Positions 8,730 through 16,448 of a DNA stretch of 64,000 nt are shown here, one piece after another. The first letter of the stretch is position 1. Each line of letters begins with the position of its first letter. Source of the stretch: Blautia sp. GTDB lineage: Bacteria > Bacillota > Clostridia > Lachnospirales > Lachnospiraceae. The stretch covers positions 1-64,000 of the forward strand of contig JARIAR010000057.1 of the NCBI GenBank assembly GCA_029257805.1. The letters are read 5' to 3'. The notes under the pieces were generated by a model, which was given only the letters and a program-made list of their open reading frames with translations, was not told where the DNA came from and searched no databases. Made by a program: the position numbers and the translations under genes.

Positions 8730-9758
8730 TCACCCTCCGTAAAAGGTCAGACAGGCAGGTATCATAATAACTGCCATAACTACAAGAAGCATAAGAACCA
8801 TAGGGCCAAGAAGTTTTGTAGCTGCCGCTTCTCCAAGTACTCTTGCTTTTCGCTTCCGCTCTTCCCAAGCTTCTATTGATTCCCTTTCCAACATATCTTC
8901 CAAATGCCTGCTTCCCTTTTGAAGATTTTGTATCAACAGCGTGGCAAATGTTTTATATTTCACCTGTCCGCACCGTTCTCCAAAATGTCTGTACGCCTCA
9001 CTTTCTGAAACACCACTATCCAGTTCATAACAGATAACAAGAATTTCCTCATAGACATACTTCTTTTTATCCATTTTCCTTCTTTTATAATCCACTGCCA
9101 TTTTCTCAAAAGCTTTTCTAGCAGTCATACCTGCCTGCACAAGAAGCGTAAATTTCATGATTACTCCAGGGTAATCCATAAGCATCTGTTCCCTACGCTT
9201 CTGCTCCAGAGTAAATTCTTCTCTTCCTTTCAGGATAAAAACAGCAATGGCTGCTACAAGAAACAATGCTGAAAATACAGCTCCAGAATGGTTGCCCGGC
9301 TGCTCCCATTCTAAATGTTTCCCCTTCCATTCACCTGGGAGGTAATAATAATCTTCATCTGCTTTTTTCTGATTATATTGCATGATCGTTTCCTGCAATT
9401 CGTTTAAATAAGCAGCTTCCGGCGAAATTTTTTCTTCTGTCTCCATTTCTGTATTCTGCTGTGTTTCTTTTTGCGGAATCTGCACATATATTGTTTCCGG
9501 TTTGCTTCCATCTACAGAAACCAAGAACTTTTCTTCATATGGTCCTTCTTCTTTTTTCATGGAATGACCATTGGAATAAATTTTATTGCCGCCGCTTTGA
9601 AATGTAAGAACTGCTCCCAGAATATTCCCACATAGGGCTACCATCACAAAAAGCCGCCTGCCCTGCTGATTTTTTTTCTTTTCTACTCCAAACCACTGAA
9701 ATTTCCAGCCTAGAGCCACGATAACGATCATGACAAACAAAATAATATGCAACCACAT
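8730..9758 (-). CDS. type II secretion F-family protein (TadC-like)
   Basis: This 342-residue inner-membrane protein has an N-terminal hydrophobic part, a long extracytoplasmic Glu/Gln-rich insertion, and a C-terminal T2SSF domain (LLVQAGMTARKAFEKM; GSRHLEDMLERES) followed by a final transmembrane helix. The ORF track begins at 9833, but ATG 9758 with TTTAGGAGCG upstream avoids a 64 nt overlap with tadB and starts directly at a membrane helix. It would form the membrane platform with TadB. Confidence 0.86.
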   Translation of the reverse strand: MWLHIILFVMIVIVALGWKFQWFGVEKKKNQQGRRLFVMVALCGNILGAVLTFQSGGNKIYSNGHSMKKEEGPYEEKFLVSVDGSKPETIYVQIPQKETQQNTEMETEEKISPEAAYLNELQETIMQYNQKKADEDYYYLPGEWKGKHLEWEQPGNHSGAVFSALFLVAAIAVFILKGREEFTLEQKRREQMLMDYPGVIMKFTLLVQAGMTARKAFEKMAVDYKRRKMDKKKYVYEEILVICYELDSGVSESEAYRHFGERCGQVKYKTFATLLIQNLQKGSRHLEDMLERESIEAWEERKRKARVLGEAAATKLLGPMVLMLLVVMAVIMIPACLTFYGG

Positions 9759-9769
9759 TCTTTTCGCTC

Positions 9770-10540
9770 CTAAACTTCTATATCTACAATTCTTGTTCCC
9801 ATCCAATATGCAAATATATAAATTCCAAAACATACAGTCATTGCACAGACACCAAAAGGATTCCCATACAAAGTACTTAAAAATCCAGGAGAAGTAATCT
9901 TCAAATATGCAATGATCCCTGCCGGCATAAAACTCATAATCCTTTGCTCTGATTTTTTTGCCGCCAATGTTGCTTCAATTTCTTTTTTAACGTCAATTTT
10001 ATCTCCCAGCATCCTTGCCACTTTTTGAATTACGTTTCCCATATCGCCACCTGTACGCTTCGCTGTATAAAAAACAGCCGCAAAATTTTCAATGTCTTCT
10101 ACGCCACTTCTTTCACCAAAATCAAAAAACAACTCTTCAATTGGAACACTTACTTTTTGCTGACTTTCCATATAATGAAATTCCCGAACAATATCCGCAT
10201 CCGAAGCATACAAGCGTTCCAGATCTCTGGTGCAGGAGCACACTGCATTTTCCACGGAATAACCAGCCTGCACTGCTACGCTCATCGCATTTAATGCATC
10301 TCGAAACTGATAATTCAGTTGTTTTTTCCTTTCCCGGATACATTGCTGCTTCTTCCATTTCATAAATATAAGGGGAAACGGAATCATCAAAAGAAGTACC
10401 CATGGCGACTCATAAAAAAGATAATCTGCCACAAAACAAAGCATTACACATTCTCCCAGATATTTTAAAAATTCTTTTCCTGAAAAATGATATTCGCCAT
10501 AATTCTTTTTTATATTTCCTGTTTTTTCTTTCTTTTTCAT
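9770..10540 (-). CDS. type II secretion F-family protein (TadB-like)
   Basis: This 256-residue membrane protein has two N-terminal hydrophobic helices, a cytoplasmic T2SSF domain (DALNAMSVAVQAGYSVENAV; KRTGGDMGNVI) and two C-terminal helices. It pairs with TadC to form the platform that the TadA ATPase drives. Its start overlaps the end of tadA by 4 nt. Confidence 0.88.
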   Translation of the reverse strand: MKKKEKTGNIKKNYGEYHFSGKEFLKYLGECVMLCFVADYLFYESPWVLLLMIPFPLIFMKWKKQQCIRERKKQLNYQFRDALNAMSVAVQAGYSVENAVCSCTRDLERLYASDADIVREFHYMESQQKVSVPIEELFFDFGERSGVEDIENFAAVFYTAKRTGGDMGNVIQKVARMLGDKIDVKKEIEATLAAKKSEQRIMSFMPAGIIAYLKITSPGFLSTLYGNPFGVCAMTVCFGIYIFAYWMGTRIVDIEV

Positions 10541-11727
10541 AATGCAAGCCCTGCCCTTTCCAGCTTTTCTTTACGCAAAAGGGAAGATATCTGTACAAGC
10601 CCTTTTCCCTCCTGCCACTGATAAAGCACATTTGTTTTAATTTCACCGGCCTGAAATCCACATACTTCTGTAATTTCCAAAACTTTTCTGGATTTATCTC
10701 TCATTCTCCCAAGGTGAATAAGAATATCCACTCCCGAAGAAATCTGCCGCCGTATGGCTTCCAACGGAAGATCCACTCCCATCAGTATCATGGTTTCAAG
10801 ACGACTTAACATATCCAGACTGCTATTTGCATGTGCTGTACTTAAACTCCCTTCATGACCGGTATTTAATGCCTGCAGCATATCTACTGCTTCACCGCCT
10901 CGTACTTCTCCTACCACAATGCGATCCGGTCTCATGCGAAGAGCTGATTTAATCAAATCTCTTATAGAGATTCCTCCGCTTCCTTCTCTGTTTGGTGCCT
11001 TCGCTTCAAGGCATACAAGATTTTCGATTCCCTGAATTTTTAATTCTGCATTATCTTCTATCGTAATCACTCTCTCGTCCTTGGGGATATATTCAGAAAG
11101 CGCTCCCAGAAAAGTCGTTTTCCCGCTTCCGGTTCCGCCTCCTATGATCATAGAATACCGTGCCTGTACAAGAGTCGCCAAAAATTCTGCACACTCCTTG
11201 GAAAGACTCCCAAGAGAAATCAATCGTTCCATAGTGATCGGTACATCCGGAAAACGTCGTATCGTCAAAATCGGTCCGTTTAAAGCCACCGGATGAATAA
11301 CCGCATTTACACGTGCCCCGTTTTCCAAACGTGCATCTACAATCGGCATAGATTCATTTACAACTCTGTTGCATTTCCCCACAATCTGCTGTATCACATC
11401 TTCCAGTTTGTCTTTAGAAGTAAAAGTTTTCTCCCATCGTGTCAGTTTTCCTCCTCTTTCTATAAAAATAGCCCCAGGACCATTTACCATGATTTCCGTA
11501 ACCGTTTCATCCTCTATCAGTTCCTGAAGTACATCCAGCTTCCGCACAGAATAAAAAAGTTCCTGACGAAGCTGTACTTTTTCTTTTAAAGTACAACAAA
11601 GATCTTCCGCATGATTTAAAATCAGGTTATCAATAATATCCAGGATCTCTTCATCCGAAAGCTCTCTTTCCAAATTCAGCTTTTCCATGAGCTTTCCACG
11701 AAGTTCCCGAAATATCTCTTTATTCAT
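10537..11727 (-). CDS. CpaF/TadA-type pilus assembly ATPase
   Basis: This 396-residue cytoplasmic ATPase has Walker A GGGTGSGKTT (about 196-205), a Walker B/Asp-box region (ERVITIEDNAEL) and the CpaF hallmark RPDRIVVGEVRGGEAVDMLQA region, plus the His box STAHANSS. It powers Flp pilus extension. Both ends overlap neighbouring genes by 4 nt (upstream TadZ, downstream TadB), the typical coupled arrangement. Confidence 0.95.
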   Translation of the reverse strand: MNKEIFRELRGKLMEKLNLERELSDEEILDIIDNLILNHAEDLCCTLKEKVQLRQELFYSVRKLDVLQELIEDETVTEIMVNGPGAIFIERGGKLTRWEKTFTSKDKLEDVIQQIVGKCNRVVNESMPIVDARLENGARVNAVIHPVALNGPILTIRRFPDVPITMERLISLGSLSKECAEFLATLVQARYSMIIGGGTGSGKTTFLGALSEYIPKDERVITIEDNAELKIQGIENLVCLEAKAPNREGSGGISIRDLIKSALRMRPDRIVVGEVRGGEAVDMLQALNTGHEGSLSTAHANSSLDMLSRLETMILMGVDLPLEAIRRQISSGVDILIHLGRMRDKSRKVLEITEVCGFQAGEIKTNVLYQWQEGKGLVQISSLLRKEKLERAGLAL

Positions 11728-12737
11728 TCTCTTTCCTTTCTTAAAATTTCCTTTACATAATCTCCCAGTTCACTCCATATCAAACGTTCTATATATGTTT
11801 CTCCGGAACAATTTTCCACATGAAAAGGCGGTTTGATTTTTGTTATTTTCGGCAAAATCTGCGAATAATCCCATATGCGCAGGAGATTTTCAAATTGTGC
11901 GATCTTACATACCGAAACCGAATCTGATAATACAGGCATATAAATTCTGCTGCACTTATCCAAAATCTGAAAAATCTCTTCCATCTCACTTCCAATATCT
12001 AAAATAACAATTTCATAAGAACTGCTGCGTATAATTTCTTCCAAAAGCTTATTCCAATCTTCCCATGCTGTTCCATGTATATCCCACGGTGTATGTACTG
12101 GGGGAATAAAATCCAGATTATGGATGGTCTGTATCATGCCATTCATTTTATGAATCAGATTCTGATTTCCCTGACGCACATAATATAAAAGGTCACTTAA
12201 ATCATGGGAAAAACTTTTTCCAAAAAGCTCCTCAAACCCGGAGTACTCTTCAAAATTTAAATATAAAACCGCCTTTTCTTTTGCCAATATCTGTCCCATT
12301 GCCAGGGCAAATGAGGTTTTTAAACATCGTTTAAGAGGAGAATAAATTCCCACTATTTCGGTTGTCTTTTTTAACACCGGAAATGTTACAGATTCCACTG
12401 CCTTTTCCTCCCCATAACAGGACATAACCTCACGGATAACATCTGAAGAAGACTGGTACTTATATACGCTTGGATATTGATCCAGTTCAGGAGAATGCAC
12501 TCCTTCTGACAGAATCACGATTTTTCCAATATTCAATTCCCGAACTTCCCTGCACATTGCTTTTCCGGAAATTAACAGCAGCTCAATATGCGTCTTTTCC
12601 CCATATGCAATTAAACTGTTTACTGTTGTAAACGCCTGGATTTCAAAAGGAACATTCTTTTTCTGATTCAGATAATCCATAAAATTACAGGCATAATCTA
12701 CTTCCAGATCACAGACTGCAAAAATATTCTTCTTCAA
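11724..12737 (-). CDS. CpaE/TadZ-like P-loop family pilus localisation protein
   Basis: This is a 337-residue protein with a receiver-like N-terminal half and a MinD/ParA-like C-terminal half. TadZ proteins position the pilus machine at a cell site. The ORF track starts at 12854, but TTG 12737 has GGGAGGTG at 6 nt spacing and overlaps the stop of the preceding peptidase as TTGA, so I take TTG as the start. The expected P-loop reads SPLKRCLKTS: its glycines are replaced, leaving K-T-S, so ATP hydrolysis may be lost or altered. Confidence 0.82.
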   Translation of the reverse strand: MKKNIFAVCDLEVDYACNFMDYLNQKKNVPFEIQAFTTVNSLIAYGEKTHIELLLISGKAMCREVRELNIGKIVILSEGVHSPELDQYPSVYKYQSSSDVIREVMSCYGEEKAVESVTFPVLKKTTEIVGIYSPLKRCLKTSFALAMGQILAKEKAVLYLNFEEYSGFEELFGKSFSHDLSDLLYYVRQGNQNLIHKMNGMIQTIHNLDFIPPVHTPWDIHGTAWEDWNKLLEEIIRSSSYEIVILDIGSEMEEIFQILDKCSRIYMPVLSDSVSVCKIAQFENLLRIWDYSQILPKITKIKPPFHVENCSGETYIERLIWSELGDYVKEILRKERE

Positions 12738-13246
12738 TAGACACCTCCCGCATATAAAACAACACTCATAAAAACAGGTATTGTAAAATGAAAATTTTCC
12801 GAGACTTCCATTCCCTTCCGATAATAAGGTTCTATTTCCCCTGTTCGGATACATTTGCTCACATACAGAAACAAATAATGAAATCGTTCATATATATTTC
12901 CGTTAGAAATTAGAATGGCCAAAGATATACATGCTCCAAAAATAAAAGAAACAAGAATGCATTTTGCAATGTTTTCCATTCCCATTATGCCGCCCAGCGC
13001 ACAAAAAAGTTTAATATCCCCCGGTCCCAGCATATGGAACAGAAAAAGAACGCCCAGACAAACTACAGGAAAAAGCATGCCTGACATAAATTTTAAAAAT
13101 ACATTTCCTCTTTCTGTTAAAATTCGGATCAGCAGTCCCACCACAATAGAAAATAAAATCCATCCATTATCTACTTTTGCTGTGCGCAAATCCATAATGA
13201 CAGCAACAGCCGCTATCGTAACGGGAAAGCAGATACGAAAAAACAT
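12734..13246 (-). CDS. A24 prepilin peptidase (TadV-like), first gene of the tad operon
   Basis: This 170-residue polytopic protein has the A24 catalytic aspartates Asp19 (MDLRTAK) and Asp77 (GPGDIK). An extra C-terminal region of about 50 residues ends in a hydrophobic helix. It is the promoter-proximal gene and is coupled to tadZ through a TTGA overlap. GCGAGGTG precedes its ATG. With the second A24 protein it makes two peptidases in one operon; each may handle a different prepilin class. Confidence 0.88.
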   Translation of the reverse strand: MFFRICFPVTIAAVAVIMDLRTAKVDNGWILFSIVVGLLIRILTERGNVFLKFMSGMLFPVVCLGVLFLFHMLGPGDIKLFCALGGIMGMENIAKCILVSFIFGACISLAILISNGNIYERFHYLFLYVSKCIRTGEIEPYYRKGMEVSENFHFTIPVFMSVVLYAGGVY

Positions 13247-13335
13247 GGCATCACCTCGCTTTGCCTTTGTATTTTCTTACAGCTTTTGCAAAATATCATA
13301 CGTTTTCTCTTTTGTAAAAATAATTGGGATTTCTT

Positions 13336-13351
13336 CCGTCAGAATAGACGG
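13336..13351 (-). repeat. small inverted repeat in the tad leader
   Basis: CCGTC-AGAATA-GACGG is a 5 bp stem with a 6 nt loop. It lies about 25 nt into the predicted tad transcript, next to the larger palindrome. It has no U tract, so it is not a terminator. Weak by itself. Confidence 0.4.
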
Positions 13352-13358
13352 GTTTGAC

Positions 13359-13375
13359 ACCAGAAGTCTTCTGGT
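13359..13375. promoter_or_regulatory. 17 bp perfect palindrome at the predicted tad transcription start (candidate operator)
   Basis: ACCAGAAG-T-CTTCTGGT is a perfect palindrome with 8 bp arms. It begins 8 bp downstream of the tad -10 box, so it covers about +1 to +17. A dimeric repressor bound here would block initiation. The binding protein is unknown. Confidence 0.6.
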
Positions 13376-13382
13376 AAGTTGT

Positions 13383-13411
13383 ATTATAGAACAATGTGTA
13401 CCTCTTGTCCA
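13383..13411 (-). promoter_or_regulatory. sigma-A promoter of the tad operon
   Basis: On the minus strand TGGACA, 17 bp, TATAAT: a near-consensus housekeeping promoter. The -10 box (13383-13388) lies 137 bp upstream of the first tad gene. It has no competing open frame other than a 61-codon frame that the promoter itself cuts through. Confidence 0.8.
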
Positions 13412-13421
13412 GAATTTTCCA

Positions 13422-13441
13422 TCGACAAATTCCGACAAATT
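13422..13441 (-). repeat. tandem 9 bp direct repeat upstream of the tad -35 box
   Basis: On the minus strand AATTTGTCG occurs twice with a 10 bp period, starting 11 bp upstream of the -35 hexamer. Paired direct repeats one helical turn apart, upstream of -35, are a common arrangement for response-regulator activators. The function is inferred only from position. Confidence 0.5.
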
Positions 13442-13481
13442 ATCCATTTTTTGTTTATTCATGCATTTTTATAAGTTTTTA

Positions 13482-13509
13482 TTGCATATTTATAAATTGT
13501 ATGTATAAT
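13482..13509 (+). promoter_or_regulatory. promoter of the GNAT gene
   Basis: TTGCAT, 16 bp, TATAAT, 31 bp upstream of the GNAT start codon. It is divergent from the tad promoter, with the direct repeats lying between the two. Confidence 0.65.
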
Positions 13510-13540
13510 ATACTTATACTCATCAACAAGGGGGTTTTAT

Positions 13541-14311
13541 ATGAATACAACAATTGAACAAATAGAAGATATGTCCCTGAATGCCTGGCCATCACATAAA
13601 ATGGAGCTTTATGACGGATGGATCCTGCGGTTTTCATACTTTTACACCCACCGCACAAACAGTGTAGAACAATTCGGAGTTTCCTCCCTTCCTTGGAGAG
13701 AAAAAATACCTTATTGCGAAAATGTTTATAAACGTCTGGGAACTCCGGCCATTTTCAAAATTAGCCCCCTTATTTCTCCGGATTTCGATTATATTTTGGA
13801 AAACAGAGGCTATTCCATTGAACATACTACTAATGTAATGACAATCGACTTAAAAAATACTTCCTCTTTTTCCTCTGCTCTTTGTCCGGATGTTCAATTT
13901 ACAACAACCATTCCTTCTTTCTGGATCCAATCATTGCTGAAATTAAAGCATACTACAAATCCTCTTCACCAGAAAGTCGTACCCTCCATGTATCAGGCAA
14001 TCTTAAAAGAAACTATTTGTGCTTCCATAACCAAAAACGGAGAGATTATTGGTACAGGTCTTGGTATCTTGGACCGTGATTATATCGGCATCTATGCAAT
14101 TCATGTAAGAGAGGATTTTCGCAAACAGGGATATGCCAGACAAATTTGTACCGGCTTATTAAAAAAAGGCAAAGAACTTGGAGCACAAAATGCGTATTTA
14201 CAGGTAGTGAACCATAATTTTTCTGCTCAAAACCTGTACCGTTCTTTGGGCTTTAAAAAGCTTTACACCTATTGGTTCCGTACACAGCCAAGTTTTCCCC
14301 AATCTGTATAA
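13541..14311 (+). CDS. GNAT family N-acetyltransferase
   Basis: This 256-residue protein has a divergent N-terminal half (about 1-140) and a C-terminal GNAT domain. The acetyl-CoA binding loop is visible as VREDFRKQGYARQICTGLL (about 187-205), and the C-terminal ASLxFY-like element as NHNFSAQNLYRSLGFKKLY. ATG 13541 follows AAGGGGG. Acceptor substrate unknown. It is monocistronic, bounded by its own promoter and a bidirectional terminator. Confidence 0.85.
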   Translation: MNTTIEQIEDMSLNAWPSHKMELYDGWILRFSYFYTHRTNSVEQFGVSSLPWREKIPYCENVYKRLGTPAIFKISPLISPDFDYILENRGYSIEHTTNVMTIDLKNTSSFSSALCPDVQFTTTIPSFWIQSLLKLKHTTNPLHQKVVPSMYQAILKETICASITKNGEIIGTGLGILDRDYIGIYAIHVREDFRKQGYARQICTGLLKKGKELGAQNAYLQVVNHNFSAQNLYRSLGFKKLYTYWFRTQPSFPQSV

Positions 14312-14330
14312 ATGTTCCACAGGATTCAAA

Positions 14331-14366
14331 AAACCGGCACATGCTCACATGTACCGGTTTCTTTTT
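14331..14366. terminator. bidirectional intrinsic terminator between GNAT gene and folT
   Basis: AAACCGG-c-ACATG ctca CATGT-a-CCGGTTT forms a strong hairpin with TTCTTTTT after it on the plus strand, and a T run on the minus strand. It lies between the convergent GNAT and folT genes. Confidence 0.85.
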
Positions 14367-14395
14367 GGGAATCTTTTGTATTTTTTTATTATATT

Positions 14396-14977
14396 TTATC
14401 TGCCTTCCAGAGAATGACTGCCTACTGATTCTCCTCTGGAAACACTTCCTGCCACCATGGAAGTAATCGGACTCAAATACAGAAGACAACTTAATACACA
14501 GTAAATAGGAATCAGACATACAAATTGTACCAGTCTCCCCGGCATGATTGCATAAAAATTATAACCCAAAATAATAACAAGACCTGCCGTTGTAAGAATG
14601 AGAGAACTTAAAATAGCTGTTATGATAACAGAAATACAAATTCCCACTGTTTTCGCTTTTTTTGTTTTATGAACGAAAAACGGTTTCATAAGCGCCGGAA
14701 TAACCCCCCACAAAATTGCCGCAACCGTGATAAAGGGATTGATTGCATATCCCTTCATAAAACATCCAATAATATCTGCTGAAAATCCACACAAGCCACC
14801 AGCTACCGGTCCCAGCCACAAACCTGCCATGATCGTCGTCACACTTCCAAGGGATATACGATATGCTCCCAACTCAATGACAAATACTCTTGTGAGTACC
14901 AGATTCATGGCTACTAAAAGAGCCATGTAAACAAGGGTTGACACGTTCCATTGCTGTTTTCCATTAATTTTTTGCAT
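14396..14977 (-). CDS. folT: folate ECF transporter S component (FolT)
   Basis: This 193-residue membrane protein has about six hydrophobic helices and the substrate-binding S-component signature (RISLGSVTTIMAGLWLGPVAGG, in part). It would bind folate and work with the shared EcfA1/A2/T energising module, which is encoded elsewhere. The folate assignment comes mainly from the tetrahydrofolate riboswitch in its leader. ATG 14977 follows GTGGAGGTG at 8 nt spacing. Confidence 0.88.
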   Translation of the reverse strand: MQKINGKQQWNVSTLVYMALLVAMNLVLTRVFVIELGAYRISLGSVTTIMAGLWLGPVAGGLCGFSADIIGCFMKGYAINPFITVAAILWGVIPALMKPFFVHKTKKAKTVGICISVIITAILSSLILTTAGLVIILGYNFYAIMPGRLVQFVCLIPIYCVLSCLLYLSPITSMVAGSVSRGESVGSHSLEGR

Positions 14978-15023
14978 AATAAAAACACCTCCACAATGTT
15001 TTCATGAATAGAGTAGTTACCAT
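14964..15023 (-). CDS. possible 19-codon leader ORF overlapping the folT start
   Basis: ATG 15023 is preceded by GTGGAGGG, a copy of the RBS-like block that precedes folT itself. The frame runs 19 codons and stops 14 nt inside folT. It could couple translation to folT, or be chance. There is no homology to lean on. Confidence 0.3.
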   Translation of the reverse strand: MVTTLFMKTLWRCFYYAKN

Positions 15024-15061
15024 AAATAATAATCCCTCCACATTATGAGATGTTCTCATAT

Positions 15062-15160
15062 GTAGCAACGGGTGCGGAAAATATATCGTAAGCATCTTTT
15101 ACTGCTTTTCGTTTCACGGCGACTCCCCAGCCAGTGAACACTTGACGCATATAATCCTAC
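15062..15160 (-). ncRNA. tetrahydrofolate (THF) riboswitch controlling folT
   Basis: In the minus direction the RNA shows the conserved THF-I blocks in order: GCGTCAAGTG, TGGGGAGTCGCC flanked by a TTCAC/GTGAA stem, ACGAAAAGC, and the 3' strand CCGCACCCGTTGC. The terminal stem GTAG/CTAC closes it. This matches the RF01831-type aptamer found upstream of folT genes in Clostridia. Downstream a small TATGAGA-ACA-TCTCATA hairpin precedes the RBS; no U tract follows, so control is probably at translation. Confidence 0.9.
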
Positions 15161-15183
15161 TTCGCTATTATTTATTTAAGAAA

Positions 15184-15211
15184 ATTATAGCATAATTTAT
15201 AGAAATTTCAA
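15184..15211 (-). promoter_or_regulatory. promoter of the riboswitch-folT transcript
   Basis: On the minus strand TTGAAA, 16 bp, TATAAT. The start site would be near 15177, just before the aptamer. It overlaps the divergent lipoprotein promoter. Confidence 0.65.
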
Positions 15212-15228
15212 TATCTTTTTGCTATAAT
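15200..15228 (+). promoter_or_regulatory. promoter of the repeat lipoprotein gene
   Basis: TAGAAA, 17 bp, TATAAT: a perfect -10 with a weak -35. It overlaps the folT promoter by 12 bp, so the two promoters may interfere with each other. Confidence 0.5.
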
Positions 15229-15289
15229 AACTTTCATGTTTCATGCATAAAAACATACTGTCTACAAGCACGATCACCGGAGGAAACAA

Positions 15290-16396
15290 ATGAAAAAACT
15301 GCCTCTCATCTGCATTTGTCTATGCTGCAGTCTCACGGCAGGAGGCTGCAATTCTAGCGATGCTCTGGAAAAATATATCTCAAAAGAAAAAAATCAGGAA
15401 ACTACCTCCTCTCCCAAAGAGCGCATCTACATGGATGAATTTTCCGGCTCTCTGGAAAATTTTGATGGAAATTATATTACATTAAAATCCGGGGACCATT
15501 CCTATGTCTTTGATGTTTCACAGGCAACCCTGGAATGCCAAAATGGATTGATCTGCGGAGATTCTGTCAGCGTTATATACGAAGGTCAGCTTTCCTCTTC
15601 AGACACAAGCACTGTAAAAGCATTAAAGGTTACCGATGATTTTCATAAAAAAAAGGAACCGGAAGAAAAAAGTCTCCATGGACAGGTACAGGAGATCACT
15701 CCAAATACTATTACGATTCAGGAAAAAAATAAAAAATCCTTTACATACCCTCTTACATGTGCAGAGCAATACTATAAAAACGGTTTAAAAAAAGGAAACT
15801 GGGTTTACCTGCATTACAAGGGAAACAAAGATAAAAATCCACAACAGCTGAAAGTTTTAAGTGTTTCTGATATAGAACCTCTGAAACCGCCTGCTAAAAA
15901 ACCGGTCGCACCTGTAAACAAAGAGGATCCTCCTTCATCTGAAAAGACTTTCCGTGCATCCATCCAGAATATTCATATGAACACTTTGGATATTTTACCG
16001 GAAGGTTCTGATACCCCCCTGCATTTAGATCTTTCTTCCATCCCCTGTTATTTCAAAGCTGGAATTGCACCTGGTGCTTTTTTAAAAGTCAGCTATACCG
16101 GGGATTTTCAAACAAATACTTTAGATGGGATTTCCATTTCCTCTGTTACTGGAGAATCTCCGAAAAAAAATAAACACTATATTACTTCCACCATCACTGG
16201 TACGATCATTGGCTCTACCTCCAACACCCTTACCATGCAGACAAACGATGGCGCTTTCGTTACCTGCGAACGCTCAGATGCTGTTAATAACTCCACCGGA
16301 GGTCTCCTTTCCGGAAGCAGCATAAAAGTCACTTTTGATCCTTCCGCATCTGAAAATTCTAATATTTACAAATGTCTCAAAATTGAAGATGCCTGA
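15290..16396 (+). CDS. lipoprotein with four related beta-rich repeats
   Basis: This 368-residue protein has a lipoprotein signal peptide with lipobox TAGGC (Cys20). After a short linker come four tandem units of about 60-65 residues. Each has a pattern like G-x-I/V-x-N/T-x-ITI...G...V-x-YxG...LKV: about residues 45-112, 122-187, 222-287 and 297-365. The pattern resembles small OB-like or DUF5666-type domains. A proline-rich linker (KPPAKKPVAPV) lies between units 2 and 3. ATG 15290 follows GGAGG. No enzymatic motif is visible; function unknown. Confidence 0.75.
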   Translation: MKKLPLICICLCCSLTAGGCNSSDALEKYISKEKNQETTSSPKERIYMDEFSGSLENFDGNYITLKSGDHSYVFDVSQATLECQNGLICGDSVSVIYEGQLSSSDTSTVKALKVTDDFHKKKEPEEKSLHGQVQEITPNTITIQEKNKKSFTYPLTCAEQYYKNGLKKGNWVYLHYKGNKDKNPQQLKVLSVSDIEPLKPPAKKPVAPVNKEDPPSSEKTFRASIQNIHMNTLDILPEGSDTPLHLDLSSIPCYFKAGIAPGAFLKVSYTGDFQTNTLDGISISSVTGESPKKNKHYITSTITGTIIGSTSNTLTMQTNDGAFVTCERSDAVNNSTGGLLSGSSIKVTFDPSASENSNIYKCLKIEDA

Positions 16397-16405
16397 CGCA
16401 CCTGA

Positions 16406-16448
16406 AAAATCCCTGCTACTGAAAATCTCAGTGACAGGGATTCTTTTT
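16406..16448. terminator. bidirectional terminator between the lipoprotein gene and nrdD
   Basis: AATCCCTG-c-TACTGA aaatc TCAGTG-a-CAGGGATT is followed by CTTTTTATT on the plus strand and, in reverse, by TTTTTC on the minus strand. It serves both convergent genes. The distal arm reaches the nrdD stop. Confidence 0.88.

Noticed and set aside
8713-8868. N-terminal extension of the Flp1 pilin ORF
   Set aside because: It overlaps tadC, is Ser/Tyr/Gly low complexity, and the true start has the strongest RBS.
13277-13462. 61-codon minus-strand ORF between tad and GNAT genes
   Set aside because: It has no RBS, and the strong tad promoter and its operator lie inside it, so it would not be transcribed from its start.
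12915-13508. 197-codon plus-strand ORF
   Set aside because: It is antisense to the prepilin peptidase gene and the tad promoter, has no RBS, and its sequence is reverse-frame-like.
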